64,000 bases of DNA, from assembly GCA_903875465.1 (NCBI GenBank), contig CAIQWB010000117.1:1-64000 (forward strand), written 5' to 3'. The notes below the pieces were generated by a model that saw only the letters and a program-made list of their open reading frames with translations, did no database searches and was not told where the DNA came from. This document shows, one piece after another, positions 15,249 through 25,300 of this stretch. This stretch comes from an uncultured Verrucomicrobia subdivision 3 bacterium (GTDB taxonomy: Bacteria > Verrucomicrobiota > Verrucomicrobiia > Limisphaerales > UBA11358). How positions within the stretch are numbered: the first letter of the stretch is position 1; each line of letters opens with the position of its first letter. A program made the position numbers and the translations under genes.

Positions 15249-18179
15249 TTATTTCCCGACAAAACCGATGCTGTTGGTATAAGTAACCCCGCCGGTTAGG
15301 GATTGGCCATTTCCAGTCGAACTCACCTCGATGATGGCCTGGGTGGTGGAAACGGCGACCTGAAACAGTGAAGTGCGCATGCCACCGTCGTTCGACGGTG
15401 AACCACCGGTGGAGGTAGGACCAGCCGTGAACCAAACTCCCGGTGGACTGGCGTAGGGATGCGCGAAATTGATGGTCAAAATCTTCTGCCCGGTGACATA
15501 CGCAACGGTGTTGGTCGAAACAAACCAAAAGGTGATATTTTGGTCGCCATTATTGGAAACCAGCCCCGCCGCCGAGGCCCCAATATTGGTGGTGAAGGTC
15601 GGCACGCCTGAAGCGTGAAGCATTTGGGCGGCCAGCCAGCTATCCAACACATTGGTGGCCAGCGAGCCGCTGGTCAGGTTGCCAGCATTTAAATTGGTCA
15701 AGCCGCTGCCATTCCCGTTGACAGTCCCCGCCAGGTAAGTGGCGGTCTGGCCGCTCCCCAGGCGGACCACGTTGCTTTCCGCAACGGTGCCCGCATTGCC
15801 AATTAGGATATTCCCCGATTCGGCACCGCTGTAATTGCTACCGGCCTGGTAGCCCAGAATGAGGTTGTTGTTGCCTGAGGTGGTGTTGGCCAGAGCAAGA
15901 CTGCCCAGCACGGCATTATTGCTGCCGATTAAATTGCTTTGGAGGGCGGCATAGCCGATGGCCACATTGTTATGTCCGGCATTTGCCATCGACCCGGCGT
16001 TAATGCCTAAAAAGGTGTTGGAATTATTGTCGATGGTCAATATCGGGGCGTTTCCCGATCCCTGCGACAATACGACCTGGGCATAGGTGTCCAGCGAACC
16101 GGATAGCGTCCCATTGGTAATGGCAATGCCAGCGACCACATTGGAGGCCACGGAAGCCGTGGCGGCATTGCCGGTGGTGTTTATGCTGGCCACTCCGGTT
16201 AATTGCGCCGCAGCGAGATTCGTCAGACCACCGCCATTGCGGATGGGTGGATTCAGGGCGTAAGCCACGCCAGAAACCAGCAGGTTGCTGACGCTGTTGT
16301 AAGCGGCCGCCGTCCAGTGGTTGGAGTCATTAAAGAAATAAACCGGGTTGTTGGAGCAGGAAAGGAACGGCCCAATATTGGGGGCGGCATGGGTGGGCAC
16401 AACCGCCGCAAACAGGTTGGTATTGGACATGATTTGATTGGCCAGATTGGTGCCCTGGCCCGGCGACAAAATATCGGTTTGGAAACTGGAGGCCGGCGTT
16501 GCCACCATGAAACTCCAATTGTTAGAGGCGTACACGCTGGCAATATTGGTTAGCAAACCATAGGTCTGCAAATAGCCCCAGCGAGCCACGGACTCATTAA
16601 TGTCGCTGGCATACAAAAAGGCCAGGTGATCTCCCGGAACCGAGCGCAACCAGTTAATGTTGGCCAGCAAGTTGGTGTACTGCGCCCCGCTGGACTGGCC
16701 CGGGAAGCAGGTGAAGCCAACCCTTTTGCTGGGGTATGCGCCATGGTATTGGTCCTTAAACGTCGCGCCGTTAGTCGACACCACCCCCGTGGCAATGGAA
16801 TCGCCCATGATCAAAAAATCCACCCGGTCCACCCGGTATTTGGTGGTGTAAAACTGGGCGATGGTGGCCTTCTGAGCGAGGGACATCGACGCCCCGTTGG
16901 TGAAGATGAGTAATTTTAAAATGTCGCCATTGTATGCGTGCCAGGAGCTGTTGGCAAAATTGCCCAGATAAAGGTTGTTGCCACTGAACCCCAGCCCCGA
17001 TCTTCGGTTGGGAACTCCCGTGCATTGCGGCAAACCATTTACCCAAATGGTGAGGTTGTTGGGATTGTAATCCCAGGCAAGCACCACGGGTAATCCGTCA
17101 TAATTTTTGGAGATTTGCAAGTTGGCATTGGTGCTGTACTCGAAGCCGATCCCATTCGCGCTCTGGTTGTCCAGGATGTTCAAACCCGATGCGCCAGCCC
17201 GATTGCCCGCCACCAAAATTTGTCCCCCCGGCGGGTAAGGCTGGTTGATCCCGAGTTGCGGGGTTTGAAACACAAACACGGCAAAACAGTTGGTGTTGAG
17301 CGCGGGGTTGTTCGCGAGGAAGGTTGAATTACTCGCGAGACAGGCGGCCGGATACAACGGGCTGCCCAGATGGAAGCCGCCGCCAATGCCTGCAAAAGCG
17401 TTAAACGTCCAGTTGGCGGCATTGAAATGATTGCCGTTGCCGGAAAGGTCATAAACTATCGGAATGGGGGCTCCATTGGTCAGACTGTTATACGAAATCG
17501 CGTCGAGATTCAAGCCAATGCCCGGCAATTGCTCCGGGGTAAACCATCCGTTGGTGCTGACCGCGCCCACCTGGGCCGCCGTGGTGGGCAGCGCGTTCGT
17601 TGGCAGGCTGGCCCACCCATCCAGGTTGCTGCCCCCACCCGGCCCGCCAGTCCCGGCAGGCAGGCTGAGATTGGTAAGTCCGGCCCCGTCCCCGGAAAAC
17701 TTTCCGGACAAATACACCCCGGTTGCGCCGTTCAAGAGCACATTCGTGGGTAGTTGGGTTGTGGGCAGCGGTCCCGTGAGTCCCCCCGCTGTGTTCGCAT
17801 AAATGGCCCAGGGCACGGGCGTGATGGCCTGCCGGGGCAGGAGGGGCACGAAACCGTTCCCTTGGTTCGTCTGCACGGCGATTTCCAGCCAGTTGCTCCC
17901 CCCGGCAAACACGCCGGTTCCGAAATCAATCGTAACCGCAAATTGGCCGCCACTGACCTCGGTGGCCAAATTGGTCACCGGCCCGGCCACCGGGGCGCCG
18001 CCATTGCTGCTAAAATAAAGAGTGAAGGTGAAATCATAACTGCCCGTTAAGGGGCCGTTGGTGTCGAGCAACCGGCCTTGATAACTGAAAGCCGTGCCCG
18101 CCGCCTCCCCCGCCAGACAGCTGAACAGAAACCCGAGCTGCCACACCAGGCAACAAAGGGCGTAAAATAATTTTCTCAT
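15249..18179 (-). CDS. Secreted LamG - SGNH hydrolase - YadA-head-like protein
   Basis: 976 residues. Signal peptide at about 1-24. The N-terminal module (FSYQGRLLDTNG...PRQAITPVPWAIYA, 29-128) is common in verrucomicrobial surface proteins. A LamG-like domain spans about 225-445. An SGNH/GDSL hydrolase-like domain follows at ~453-640, with the block I motif FLIMGDSIATG (putative nucleophile Ser461) and the block V motif NDSNHW (Asp618, His621). Residues ~722-800 contain YadA-head/tail-fibre-like repeats (NNVAIGYAALQSN, NNAVLGSLALAN, NNLILGYQAGSN). A receptor-like beta-domain closes the protein. It may be a trimeric surface fibre with an esterase. Its own promoter is unclear: a poor GG-N10-GC match lies at 18219-18232. 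Confidence 0.8.
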   Translation of the reverse strand: MRKLFYALCCLVWQLGFLFSCLAGEAAGTAFSYQGRLLDTNGPLTGSYDFTFTLYFSSNGGAPVAGPVTNLATEVSGGQFAVTIDFGTGVFAGGSNWLEIAVQTNQGNGFVPLLPRQAITPVPWAIYANTAGGLTGPLPTTQLPTNVLLNGATGVYLSGKFSGDGAGLTNLSLPAGTGGPGGGSNLDGWASLPTNALPTTAAQVGAVSTNGWFTPEQLPGIGLNLDAISYNSLTNGAPIPIVYDLSGNGNHFNAANWTFNAFAGIGGGFHLGSPLYPAACLASNSTFLANNPALNTNCFAVFVFQTPQLGINQPYPPGGQILVAGNRAGASGLNILDNQSANGIGFEYSTNANLQISKNYDGLPVVLAWDYNPNNLTIWVNGLPQCTGVPNRRSGLGFSGNNLYLGNFANSSWHAYNGDILKLLIFTNGASMSLAQKATIAQFYTTKYRVDRVDFLIMGDSIATGVVSTNGATFKDQYHGAYPSKRVGFTCFPGQSSGAQYTNLLANINWLRSVPGDHLAFLYASDINESVARWGYLQTYGLLTNIASVYASNNWSFMVATPASSFQTDILSPGQGTNLANQIMSNTNLFAAVVPTHAAPNIGPFLSCSNNPVYFFNDSNHWTAAAYNSVSNLLVSGVAYALNPPIRNGGGLTNLAAAQLTGVASINTTGNAATASVASNVVAGIAITNGTLSGSLDTYAQVVLSQGSGNAPILTIDNNSNTFLGINAGSMANAGHNNVAIGYAALQSNLIGSNNAVLGSLALANTTSGNNNLILGYQAGSNYSGAESGNILIGNAGTVAESNVVRLGSGQTATYLAGTVNGNGSGLTNLNAGNLTSGSLATNVLDSWLAAQMLHASGVPTFTTNIGASAAGLVSNNGDQNITFWFVSTNTVAYVTGQKILTINFAHPYASPPGVWFTAGPTSTGGSPSNDGGMRTSLFQVAVSTTQAIIEVSSTGNGQSLTGGVTYTNSIGFVGK

Positions 18180-18470
18180 TAATTCATGGCGTCACATGTC
18201 CACCAATATCATTTTCAAGCCTTTCAAACACCGCTCCGGTTGTCAATTTTAATGGCCTGCCCCAAGGTGCTGGAGAATGCCGCTTGTTGCCTTCGGGGCG
18301 TGGCGATACGCTGGCTAAACCTTGAACTTCCACCGTTGCGAGGAATTTCGTCTCACCCCCACTAAACTCATACCGTCCGTTGACGAATTATTGTGCGCTT
18401 CAAGATGGCCCTGACGGGGGACGGCCAACAGGGGGGGGGTTAGGTGCCAAAAGGCCCCCCGATCCTGCCA
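18180..18470. other. Intergenic region, no gene seen
   Basis: It lies between the NtrC-type regulator and the 976-residue protein. It holds a run of ten G residues at about 18431-18440 and a weak sigma-54-like GG-N10-GC (18219-18232, minus strand) 40 bp before the start codon. I see no RNA gene and no credible small ORF. Confidence 0.5.
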
Positions 18471-19862
18471 TCAACTGCATTTCTTCTTCTTTCGCCCCAG
18501 GCGGTAGCGAATAAAGTCGTGCGGCACGCCCAGCAGCCGCCCGGCGGCGGAAATATTACCCCCGGCCTGTTCCACTGCCAGATGCACCATGCGGTTGATC
18601 GCCTCATCCAGCATAAAGCCTTGTGAGGGAAACTGGAAGCCGGGGCTCAGCCAGCCGGAGTCGTCGGTGGGCGTGGGGCCCGCCGCCACCCCACCCAGTT
18701 GTGCAAAATGCAGCTCCGCCCCTTCTTCAAACACAATGGCCCGTTCCAGTTCATGCGCCAGTTCCCGCACATTGCCCGGCCAGGCACCGGCCAGCAGCCG
18801 CTGACGGCCCTCCCGGGAAATCGGCCTCGGTGCCAGTCCGTGTTTCTGACAAAGCTTCCCGGCCAGCAGTTCTGCCAGGGTCACAATGTCCGCGCCCCGC
18901 TCACGCAATGGCGGGATGTCAACCCGGTACAAATCCAGGCGGTGTTGCAAGTCTTCCCGGAATTCCCGGCGCGCCACCATTTCCCTCAGATCACGGCTCG
19001 TCGCGGCAATGGTCCGTACGTCCACCGGCATGGTCTTGCTGGCCCCCACCCGGCGGATTTTGCCGTCTTCCAGCGCCGTGAGCACCTTCGCCTGGAGGGG
19101 CAGCGCCAGGCTTGGTAATTCGTCCAGAAACAATGTGCCCCCGTTCGCCGCCTCAAACAGTCCCATCCGCGCCGTGCGCGCGTCCGTGAACGCCCCCCGC
19201 TCATGCCCAAATAATTCTGACTCCGCCAGCGACTCGGGCAATGCCGAGCAATTGACCTCCACCAGCTCCCGGTCCGCACGCGGACCGTGCCCATGCAACC
19301 AGCGCGCGAGGGTCGTCTTGCCCGTGCCCGTTTCCCCCTGGATTAGCACCGGCGGCAGCGGCCCGTGCATGCGCCGGTCCGCGGCCAGAATCTTGTGCAA
19401 GTGTTGCTCCAACCCGGCCAGCGCCGTCCCAAAAAACAAAGGGGCTTTTTCGGCGTCCGCCCGGCGGTGCTCCACCACCCGCGCCGCCTGGCGGCCGCGC
19501 CGTGCCCGTTCCAGCACCAGCGGCAATTCCTCCGCATCAAAGGGCTTCACCAAATATTCCCGCGCCCCCAGCCGCATGGCCTCCACCGCCCCCGCCACCC
19601 CGCCATGTGCCGTCATCACGATCACCCCCGTGTTGGCCGGGATGACTTGGTCACGCAGCAAATCCGGACCCAGGCCATCCGGCAGGTTGACATCCAGTAA
19701 TGCCAGGTCAAAATCCTGCCCGGCCAGCAACTGCCGCGCCCCCTGCACGGTCTCCGCCGCCGCGACCGCAGCTCCCAGCCGGGTTAATTGCACCCCCAGC
19801 CGCTTGCGCAGCATCACATCATCTTCCACCAGCAAAATGGCCAGTCCGGCGAGGGAACTCAT
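18471..19862 (-). CDS. NtrC-family sigma-54-dependent response regulator
   Basis: 463 residues. The receiver domain (1-120) has the acidic pair Glu13-Asp14, phospho-acceptor Asp57 and Lys106. The AAA+ domain has Walker A GETGTGKT (176-183), Walker B GTLFLDEL, and the sigma-54 contact loop GAFTDA (223-228), where the canonical motif is GAFTGA. The C-terminal Fis-type HTH is ISAAGRLLGVPHDFIRYRLG. It probably activates the sigma-54 promoter at 15002-15017 in the same cluster, with the histidine kinase at 11488-12906 as partner. An Asp in the GAFTGA loop matches the NorR G266D bypass substitution, which loosens control, so its regulation may be unusual. Confidence 0.92.
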   Translation of the reverse strand: MSSLAGLAILLVEDDVMLRKRLGVQLTRLGAAVAAAETVQGARQLLAGQDFDLALLDVNLPDGLGPDLLRDQVIPANTGVIVMTAHGGVAGAVEAMRLGAREYLVKPFDAEELPLVLERARRGRQAARVVEHRRADAEKAPLFFGTALAGLEQHLHKILAADRRMHGPLPPVLIQGETGTGKTTLARWLHGHGPRADRELVEVNCSALPESLAESELFGHERGAFTDARTARMGLFEAANGGTLFLDELPSLALPLQAKVLTALEDGKIRRVGASKTMPVDVRTIAATSRDLREMVARREFREDLQHRLDLYRVDIPPLRERGADIVTLAELLAGKLCQKHGLAPRPISREGRQRLLAGAWPGNVRELAHELERAIVFEEGAELHFAQLGGVAAGPTPTDDSGWLSPGFQFPSQGFMLDEAINRMVHLAVEQAGGNISAAGRLLGVPHDFIRYRLGRKKKKCS

Positions 19863-20037
19863 CCGCTTTTTCTAAAGCCCCACCTCGCTTGTGTCCAGAT
19901 TTTCTTTCCCCTGCCGTCCCGCGCCCCGGGTGCTGGATTTCCCGATGATTGAAGTTTGAATTTTGGATTTTCCGGCCCGTGTCCGTCCGTCCCCTCCTGG
20001 TGCATTATCAATTGTCCATTGTCAATCATCCCTATTC

Positions 20038-20472
20038 ATGGCTTTATATCTGCCGATGAATATTCAAGTAGCTGTGTTGTGCGACGCCGCCACGAATGAC
20101 AATGAGAAGCTGAACCTGCTCGGGGCGTTCGACACCATCTACGCCCAGCAACTCCCGGCTATTCATCCCCAATGCTCGGTCGCCCTCCGCCTCACCTTCA
20201 CCCCGGGTGATGAAGGTCACCACCAGGTCACCCTCAACTTCGTGAACGCCGATGGTCGGGCCATCATGCCCCCCATGGACCTCCCCGTGGCGGTCACCCT
20301 CCCGGACGATGCGCATTTTCTCACCCGTAATTTCATCATCAACATCCAGCAACTGAAATTCAACGAGCCCGGAATGTTCTCCCTGGACGTCCTGCTCGAC
20401 GGACGTTCCCAGGCGAGCATTCCCCTCTTGGTGAAAATCACGCCTCCCAGCGCCTCGTCCGAAGTCCCATAA
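20038..20472 (+). CDS. Conserved cytosolic protein, DUF6941-like
   Basis: 144 residues from the ATG at 20038; the ATG at 20056 (MNIQVAVLCDAATND) is equally possible and closer to the family start. The pattern VLCDAAT...KLNLLGAFDTIYA..., FIINIQQLKF and SIPLLVKI fits the small all-beta DUF6941 family, as far as I recall it. No signal peptide and no catalytic motif. It is a single gene with a bidirectional terminator downstream. The longer open frame upstream of 20038 runs through low-complexity intergenic text and is not likely to be coding. Confidence 0.65.
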   Translation: MALYLPMNIQVAVLCDAATNDNEKLNLLGAFDTIYAQQLPAIHPQCSVALRLTFTPGDEGHHQVTLNFVNADGRAIMPPMDLPVAVTLPDDAHFLTRNFIINIQQLKFNEPGMFSLDVLLDGRSQASIPLLVKITPPSASSEVP

Positions 20473-20488
20473 CTAGCTTGCGCCAAGC

Positions 20489-20550
20489 AAAAACCAGCGA
20501 GCGGAAGCCATCGCAGCGGGTCGTTCCCCGCTGCTATTTCGCTCGCTTTT
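20489..20550. terminator. Bidirectional terminator between convergent genes
   Basis: A nested hairpin: outer stem AGCGAGCG/CGCTCGCT (20496-20503 and 20540-20547) and inner stem GCAGCGGG/CCCGCTGC (20513-20520 and 20527-20534). TTTTAT follows on the plus strand, and GGTTTTTGC on the minus strand. It serves the DUF6941-like gene and the DUF1080 gene. Confidence 0.7.
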
Positions 20551-20590
20551 ATGAATGGATTAAAGTGGCCGGGGCGATGGATTGTCGCCC

Positions 20591-21319
20591 TCAGGGATTG
20601 GCCGGCAAGGGACGGATCTTGATATTCCGGAAACTCACGCTGCCGTGGTCGCCCTGCAAGGCCAGCCAGCCGGTCTCGAACTTGGCAAAGTTCGGCATCT
20701 TGGCGAATTTGGTATGGGCCACGCGATTGGTAAAATCACTGCTGCCCAGCACGTATTCAAAATATTTGGTGCCGTTGATCTCATGGACACATTTCTGCGG
20801 GCTGATGACCAGTCGCACATGATTCCATTCCCCCACCGGTTTGGTGGCATCCAGGGTTTTGCCGGTGGTCGCGTCCACCGGGGGTTGGTACAGGGCGTAG
20901 AGCCAGCCGCAACGGATGGGGTCGGCGGCTTTTTGGTTGTCTTCCAATTGAAATTCCGGTCCCGTGGCCCAGACCGCGCCACCCGCATCGGTGACGTGGT
21001 ACATGATACCGCTATTGCCTCCCTCGGAGATCGTGTAATCCAGTTGCAATTCGAACCAGTCAAACTTGTCGCTGGTCACAATATCACCCGCTTGGTGGGG
21101 ATCCACGCAGGCGAGGGTGCCGTCCTTGATCTGCCACCCCGGGCGCACGCCGTCCGCTTTAAAATTATGCCAGCCGTCGAAATTAGTGCCATTGAACAGC
21201 AAGCGCCAGCCGGCGGCGGTTTCGTCCGGAGTGAGGCTGTTGATAGCAGTTTCCTGAGCAAACGCCATTTGGAAAGAGGCCGCGAGGGTCAGAGCCAGAC
21301 ACGCGAATTTTTGGATCAT
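20591..21319 (-). CDS. Secreted DUF1080 (3-keto-disaccharide hydrolase/lyase-type) protein
   Basis: 242 residues from the ATG at 21319 ([21 protein letters not shown], a signal peptide). It has the DUF1080 landmarks: [45 protein letters not shown] and [12 protein letters not shown]. The fold is a LamG-like jelly roll. Some members act on 3-keto-glycosides made by Gfo/Idh/MocA enzymes; the substrate here is unknown. It is transcribed away from the nucleotidyltransferase gene and ends at a bidirectional terminator. Confidence 0.85.
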   Translation of the reverse strand: MIQKFACLALTLAASFQMAFAQETAINSLTPDETAAGWRLLFNGTNFDGWHNFKADGVRPGWQIKDGTLACVDPHQAGDIVTSDKFDWFELQLDYTISEGGNSGIMYHVTDAGGAVWATGPEFQLEDNQKAADPIRCGWLYALYQPPVDATTGKTLDATKPVGEWNHVRLVISPQKCVHEINGTKYFEYVLGSSDFTNRVAHTKFAKMPNFAKFETGWLALQGDHGSVSFRNIKIRPLPANP

Positions 21320-21464
21320 GCGAAGGAGATACCAAATGCCCGGGCGGGATGACAATCAAATTCAGCGGGGTGCCCGGCAGGGCCGGGGTCTTTTAAACCA
21401 ATTTAAATTTGCAGTCGCCTTTGCTCTCAAAACTGGCAGAATTTTGGCCAATCAAGTAATCAAC

Positions 21465-22301
21465 ATGGAAATCCGCAAAACTGTGATCACGGCCGCCGGC
21501 CCCGGGCAACGCACGCTGCCCTTGCAAACCCTCGTGGACCGGGACGGCAAAACTAAGACGGCCCTGAACATCATCATCGAGGAGGCGCTCCATTCGGGCG
21601 CGCAGGAAATCTGCGTGGTGGTGCACCCCGGTGATGTGGCGGCGTTCCGCACGGCCGCCGGCAGCCATGGCACCCGCTTGCATTTTGTGGAGCAGGCCCA
21701 ACCGCTGGGCTACGGCCACGCCATCTGGAGTGCTCATGAATTTACCGGGGGCGATCCGTTTTTGCTGTTGGTGGGCGATCATTTGTATCTGAGCCGGGAA
21801 ACCCGCAGTTGCGCGCGGCAGCTTGTGGAAGTTGCCGCCGCCGAAGCCTGTGCGGTCTCCGCTGTGCAAGCCACGCATGAAAGCAAACTTCCCTATTATG
21901 GCACTGTCGGCGGCCGTCTGGCGGAAAATCGCCAGCGCCTTTATCTGGTTTCCGAGGTCTTGGAAAAACCCACCCCGACCGTGGCGGAACAGCGGTTGAT
22001 TGTTCCGGGTCTGCGCGCCGGCCATTATCTGTGCTTTTTCGGCATGCATGTCCTCACCCCATCGGTCATGACGGCACTCGGTGCCAGCATCGCGGCTGGC
22101 CAGCCGGCGAGCCTCAGCCAGACCTTGTCACGGCTGGCGAGTCAGGAACGGTTCCTGGCCCTGGAACTGGCGGGCCGGCGCTTCGACATCGGCTTGAAAT
22201 ACGGCCTGCTCACGGCGCAACTGGCGCTGGCATTCGCCAGCCCCGCCCGCGCGGAAGTCCTCGCAGGCCTGGTGGAACTCCTGGCCCAGGAGGGGCAGTA
22301 A
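21465..22301 (+). CDS. GalU-like sugar-1-phosphate nucleotidyltransferase
   Basis: 278 residues from the ATG at 21465 ([12 protein letters not shown]); the frame upstream is probably not coding. The nucleotidyltransferase fold shows in [47 protein letters not shown], and a C-terminal [16 protein letters not shown], as in GalU. The usual N-terminal loop AAGxGTRxxPxTK is altered to [13 protein letters not shown], so activity on UTP and glucose-1-P is not assured. It is followed 30 bp later by a kinase-pyrophosphorylase fusion, probably in one operon for nucleotide-sugar synthesis. Confidence 0.8.
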   Translation: MEIRKTVITAAGPGQRTLPLQTLVDRDGKTKTALNIIIEEALHSGAQEICVVVHPGDVAAFRTAAGSHGTRLHFVEQAQPLGYGHAIWSAHEFTGGDPFLLLVGDHLYLSRETRSCARQLVEVAAAEACAVSAVQATHESKLPYYGTVGGRLAENRQRLYLVSEVLEKPTPTVAEQRLIVPGLRAGHYLCFFGMHVLTPSVMTALGASIAAGQPASLSQTLSRLASQERFLALELAGRRFDIGLKYGLLTAQLALAFASPARAEVLAGLVELLAQEGQ

Positions 22302-22331
22302 CCAGCCCACGCCTGCAACCCTCAAAAAACC

Positions 22332-25300
22332 ATGGCCAGCCCGCTTCTCGACATTATTACTTCGGCGGATCCCGCCATTCGCAACCAGTCGCTCGACGCC
22401 GTTTGCGCCCGTTCCAGTGCGGCTGAATTAGTCACCGCCTGCGGCGAACTGGATGCTTTCCGGCGCCGTAGTGAAAATTTGTATGAACGGGTGCGCGCCC
22501 TGTTTTTTCTCTACGCCATTCACCGCTTTCATTTGCCCGGCAAAATTCCGGCCGGGGCTGCGGGCATGATTCCCTTCAAGGGTTTTGAGCACCTGTTGCA
22601 GCGGCGCTTTGAGGAGGCCCTGGATCAGTTTCTCGCGGTGCAAAACGGCAGCGGTCCCAGCGATGCCATTTCCAGCGCGCTGGCCGTGGTGTATCAGCGC
22701 ATCGCCTTCCAAACGCTGGCCGACCAAGTGCGGCGCAGTGTGCGCTCGGTGCGGGGGAATCAATGGATGTTCCGCATGGGGCACCCGGCGGATCATCCGC
22801 TGCGGCTGCGCCCGGAATTGCTTGAGCGGGGCGCGGACGGTACCTACCCGGTCTTGCGCGAATTGACCCCGGTGCGGATGGATTTGAGCCATTCCGGCTG
22901 GAGCGATATTTTCTTTTTGGGTATGGATTATCCCGAGGGGGCGCGGGTCCTCAATATTTCCGTGGACCTGGGGGTGCACGGGCGCGACGCCGTGACCAAG
23001 CCGCCGGTGGAAGCCTGTTTGCGGGTCATTGAGGAGCCGGTGTTGCGACTCACCAGCGTGGACCTTGGGGCCACGGTGGACATTACCAGCCTTGCGGAGG
23101 TGTTTGATTTTGCGCGGGATTATCTGGGTTTGCTCAAAGCGGCAGTGATCGCCGCAGGCATTGTGCCCCCCGGGATTGAGGGCTCCGGCATGGAGCTGGC
23201 CGACCTGCTCGCGCGGGTGGTCGGTCCGGGCCGCGGATTGGAACTGGTCAGCCATGTGAATGACATCCCCAAAGGATCGCGCCTGGCGGTCTCGACCAAC
23301 CTGCTGGCCTCGTTGATTGCTGTCTGCATGCGGGCGACCCGGCAGGCCGAGTCGCTGACCGGCGAACTGGCCGAGTCCGAGCGCCGGCTGGTGCTGGCCC
23401 GGGCGCTGCTCGGCGAATGGCTGGGCGGGTCCGGCGGTGGCTGGCAGGATTCCGGCGGCGTGTGGCCCGGGATGAAATTAATCACGGGCGTGGCGGCAGT
23501 GGCCGGCGATGCGGAATTTGGCATCAGCCGGGGCCGGCTCATGCCCGCGCACCAGATATTGAGTCGCGAGCAGGTCACCCCGGACACCCGGCGGCGTTTG
23601 CAGGACAGCCTGGTGCTCGTTCACGGTGGCATGGCGCAAAACGTGGGGCCCATTCTGGAAATGGTCACCGAGAAATACCTGCTCCGTTCGCCTACCGAAT
23701 GGGTGGGCCGGCAGGTGGCGCTCACGCTTTTGGACGAGATCGTGCAGGCCTTGCAAGCGGGCAATGTGCAGGCCCTGGGTGGCCTGACCATGCGCAATTT
23801 CCGCGAGCCGATTCAAACCATCATTCCCTGGGCGAGCAATGCGTTCACGGAAACGGTGATTGCCGCCGTCCAAAAGGAATTCGGCCAGGATTTCTGGGGC
23901 TTTTGGATGCTCGGCGGCATGTCCGGGGGCGGCATGGGTTTTATTTTTGAACCAAGCCGCAAGGCGGAGGCGCAGCAGCGGTTGCAGACCATCCTCTCCC
24001 GCACCAAGCGCGAATTGGAGCACGCCCTGCCGTTTGCCATGGAGCCGGTGGTTTACGATTTCGCCATTAATGAGCACGGCACCCGCGCGGAGCGGCTGAC
24101 GGGCGAGGCGGCCCTGCTGCCGCGGGGTTATTATGCGTTGCATGTGCCGCGCTGGCTGCGGTCCGATCCCCAGAGTCTCACCCGTCCCCAGCGCGCCGAG
24201 TTGGACAAATTTAGCGCCGCCTGCCGCACGCGGCCGGAATTTTCGGGCATGCTGCAAACCCTCTTCGACCGGCTCCTCCCCCGCTTAAAAACCGGCAGCG
24301 GCCACCAGCACAGCCTCGTCGAGTTGCTGGAGCAAAATGGCTTTGACCGGTTGCAGCACGAGCAAATTCGCGAGGATTTGAAAAATGGCCGCATCGGCCT
24401 GGCGCAAAACCGTTTGCCTGCCGCTGCGGATATCAAAGATGTCTCGGATGCCGAAGTTTGGAATGCCACGGTCCCGCTGGCGGATGAGTTGCGCCAGGCC
24501 GGGCTGGCCGCAATTGCGCGGGGCGAACTGGCCATCGTCACCCTGGCGGCCGGCGTGGGTAGCCGCTGGACCCAGGGGGCTGGGGTCGTCAAGGCCCTGC
24601 ATCCATTTTGCAAGTTTGCGGGCCGGCACCGGACCTTCATCGAAACTCATCTGGCGAAGAGCCGGCGCATGGCCCAACTGGCTGGACAGCCCGCGCGGCT
24701 GCCGCATATTTTTACCACGAGCTACCTGACGCATGCGGCCACAGAAGAATATTTGGCCCGGGTGCAAGCGCACCATTACCCGGGGCCGTTGCTCCTGTCA
24801 CCCGGCCGTTCCATCGGCCTGCGCCTCATTCCCATGGTGCGCGACCTGCGCTTTCTCTGGGAGGAAATGCCCCAGCAACGCCTGGACGAGCAACAGCAAA
24901 AAGTGCGGGCCAGTCTGCGCGCCGCCCTGCTCAACTGGGCGGGCACGGCCGGGGAGGGGACAGATTACACCGATAACCTGCCCGGGCAGTGTCTGCACCC
25001 GGTGGGCCACTGGTTCGAAGTGCCCAATCTTTTGCGCAACGGGGTGCTCGCGCGCCTGCTGGCCGAACAGCCGCAATTGCAGCATCTGATGCTCCACAAT
25101 ATTGACACGCTCGGGGCGGATGCCGATCCAGCCTTGTTCGGCCTGCATCTGGCCCAGGGAGCCGGGCTGACCTTCGAGGTGATCCAACGCCGGCTGGAGG
25201 ACCGTGGCGGCGGCCTGGCCCGGGTGAATGGCCAGGTGCGCCTGGTCGAAGGGCTGGCGATGCCCCGGGAAGAGGATGAATTCCATTTGCGGTTTTATAA

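Noticed and set aside
18211-18235. A second sigma-54 promoter before the 976-residue protein
   Set aside because: Only GG and GC at the right spacing match; TTGC and TGGCA are absent. Kept as a remark, not a feature.
18886-19875. A 329-codon plus-strand open frame across the NtrC-type gene
   Set aside because: Ser/Arg/Ala-rich shadow of a gene with clear receiver, AAA+ and HTH motifs.
22428-23255. A 275-codon minus-strand open frame inside the kinase fusion gene
   Set aside because: Antisense to conserved fucokinase-like motifs; His/Gln/Pro-rich, typical for shadows in GC-rich genes.
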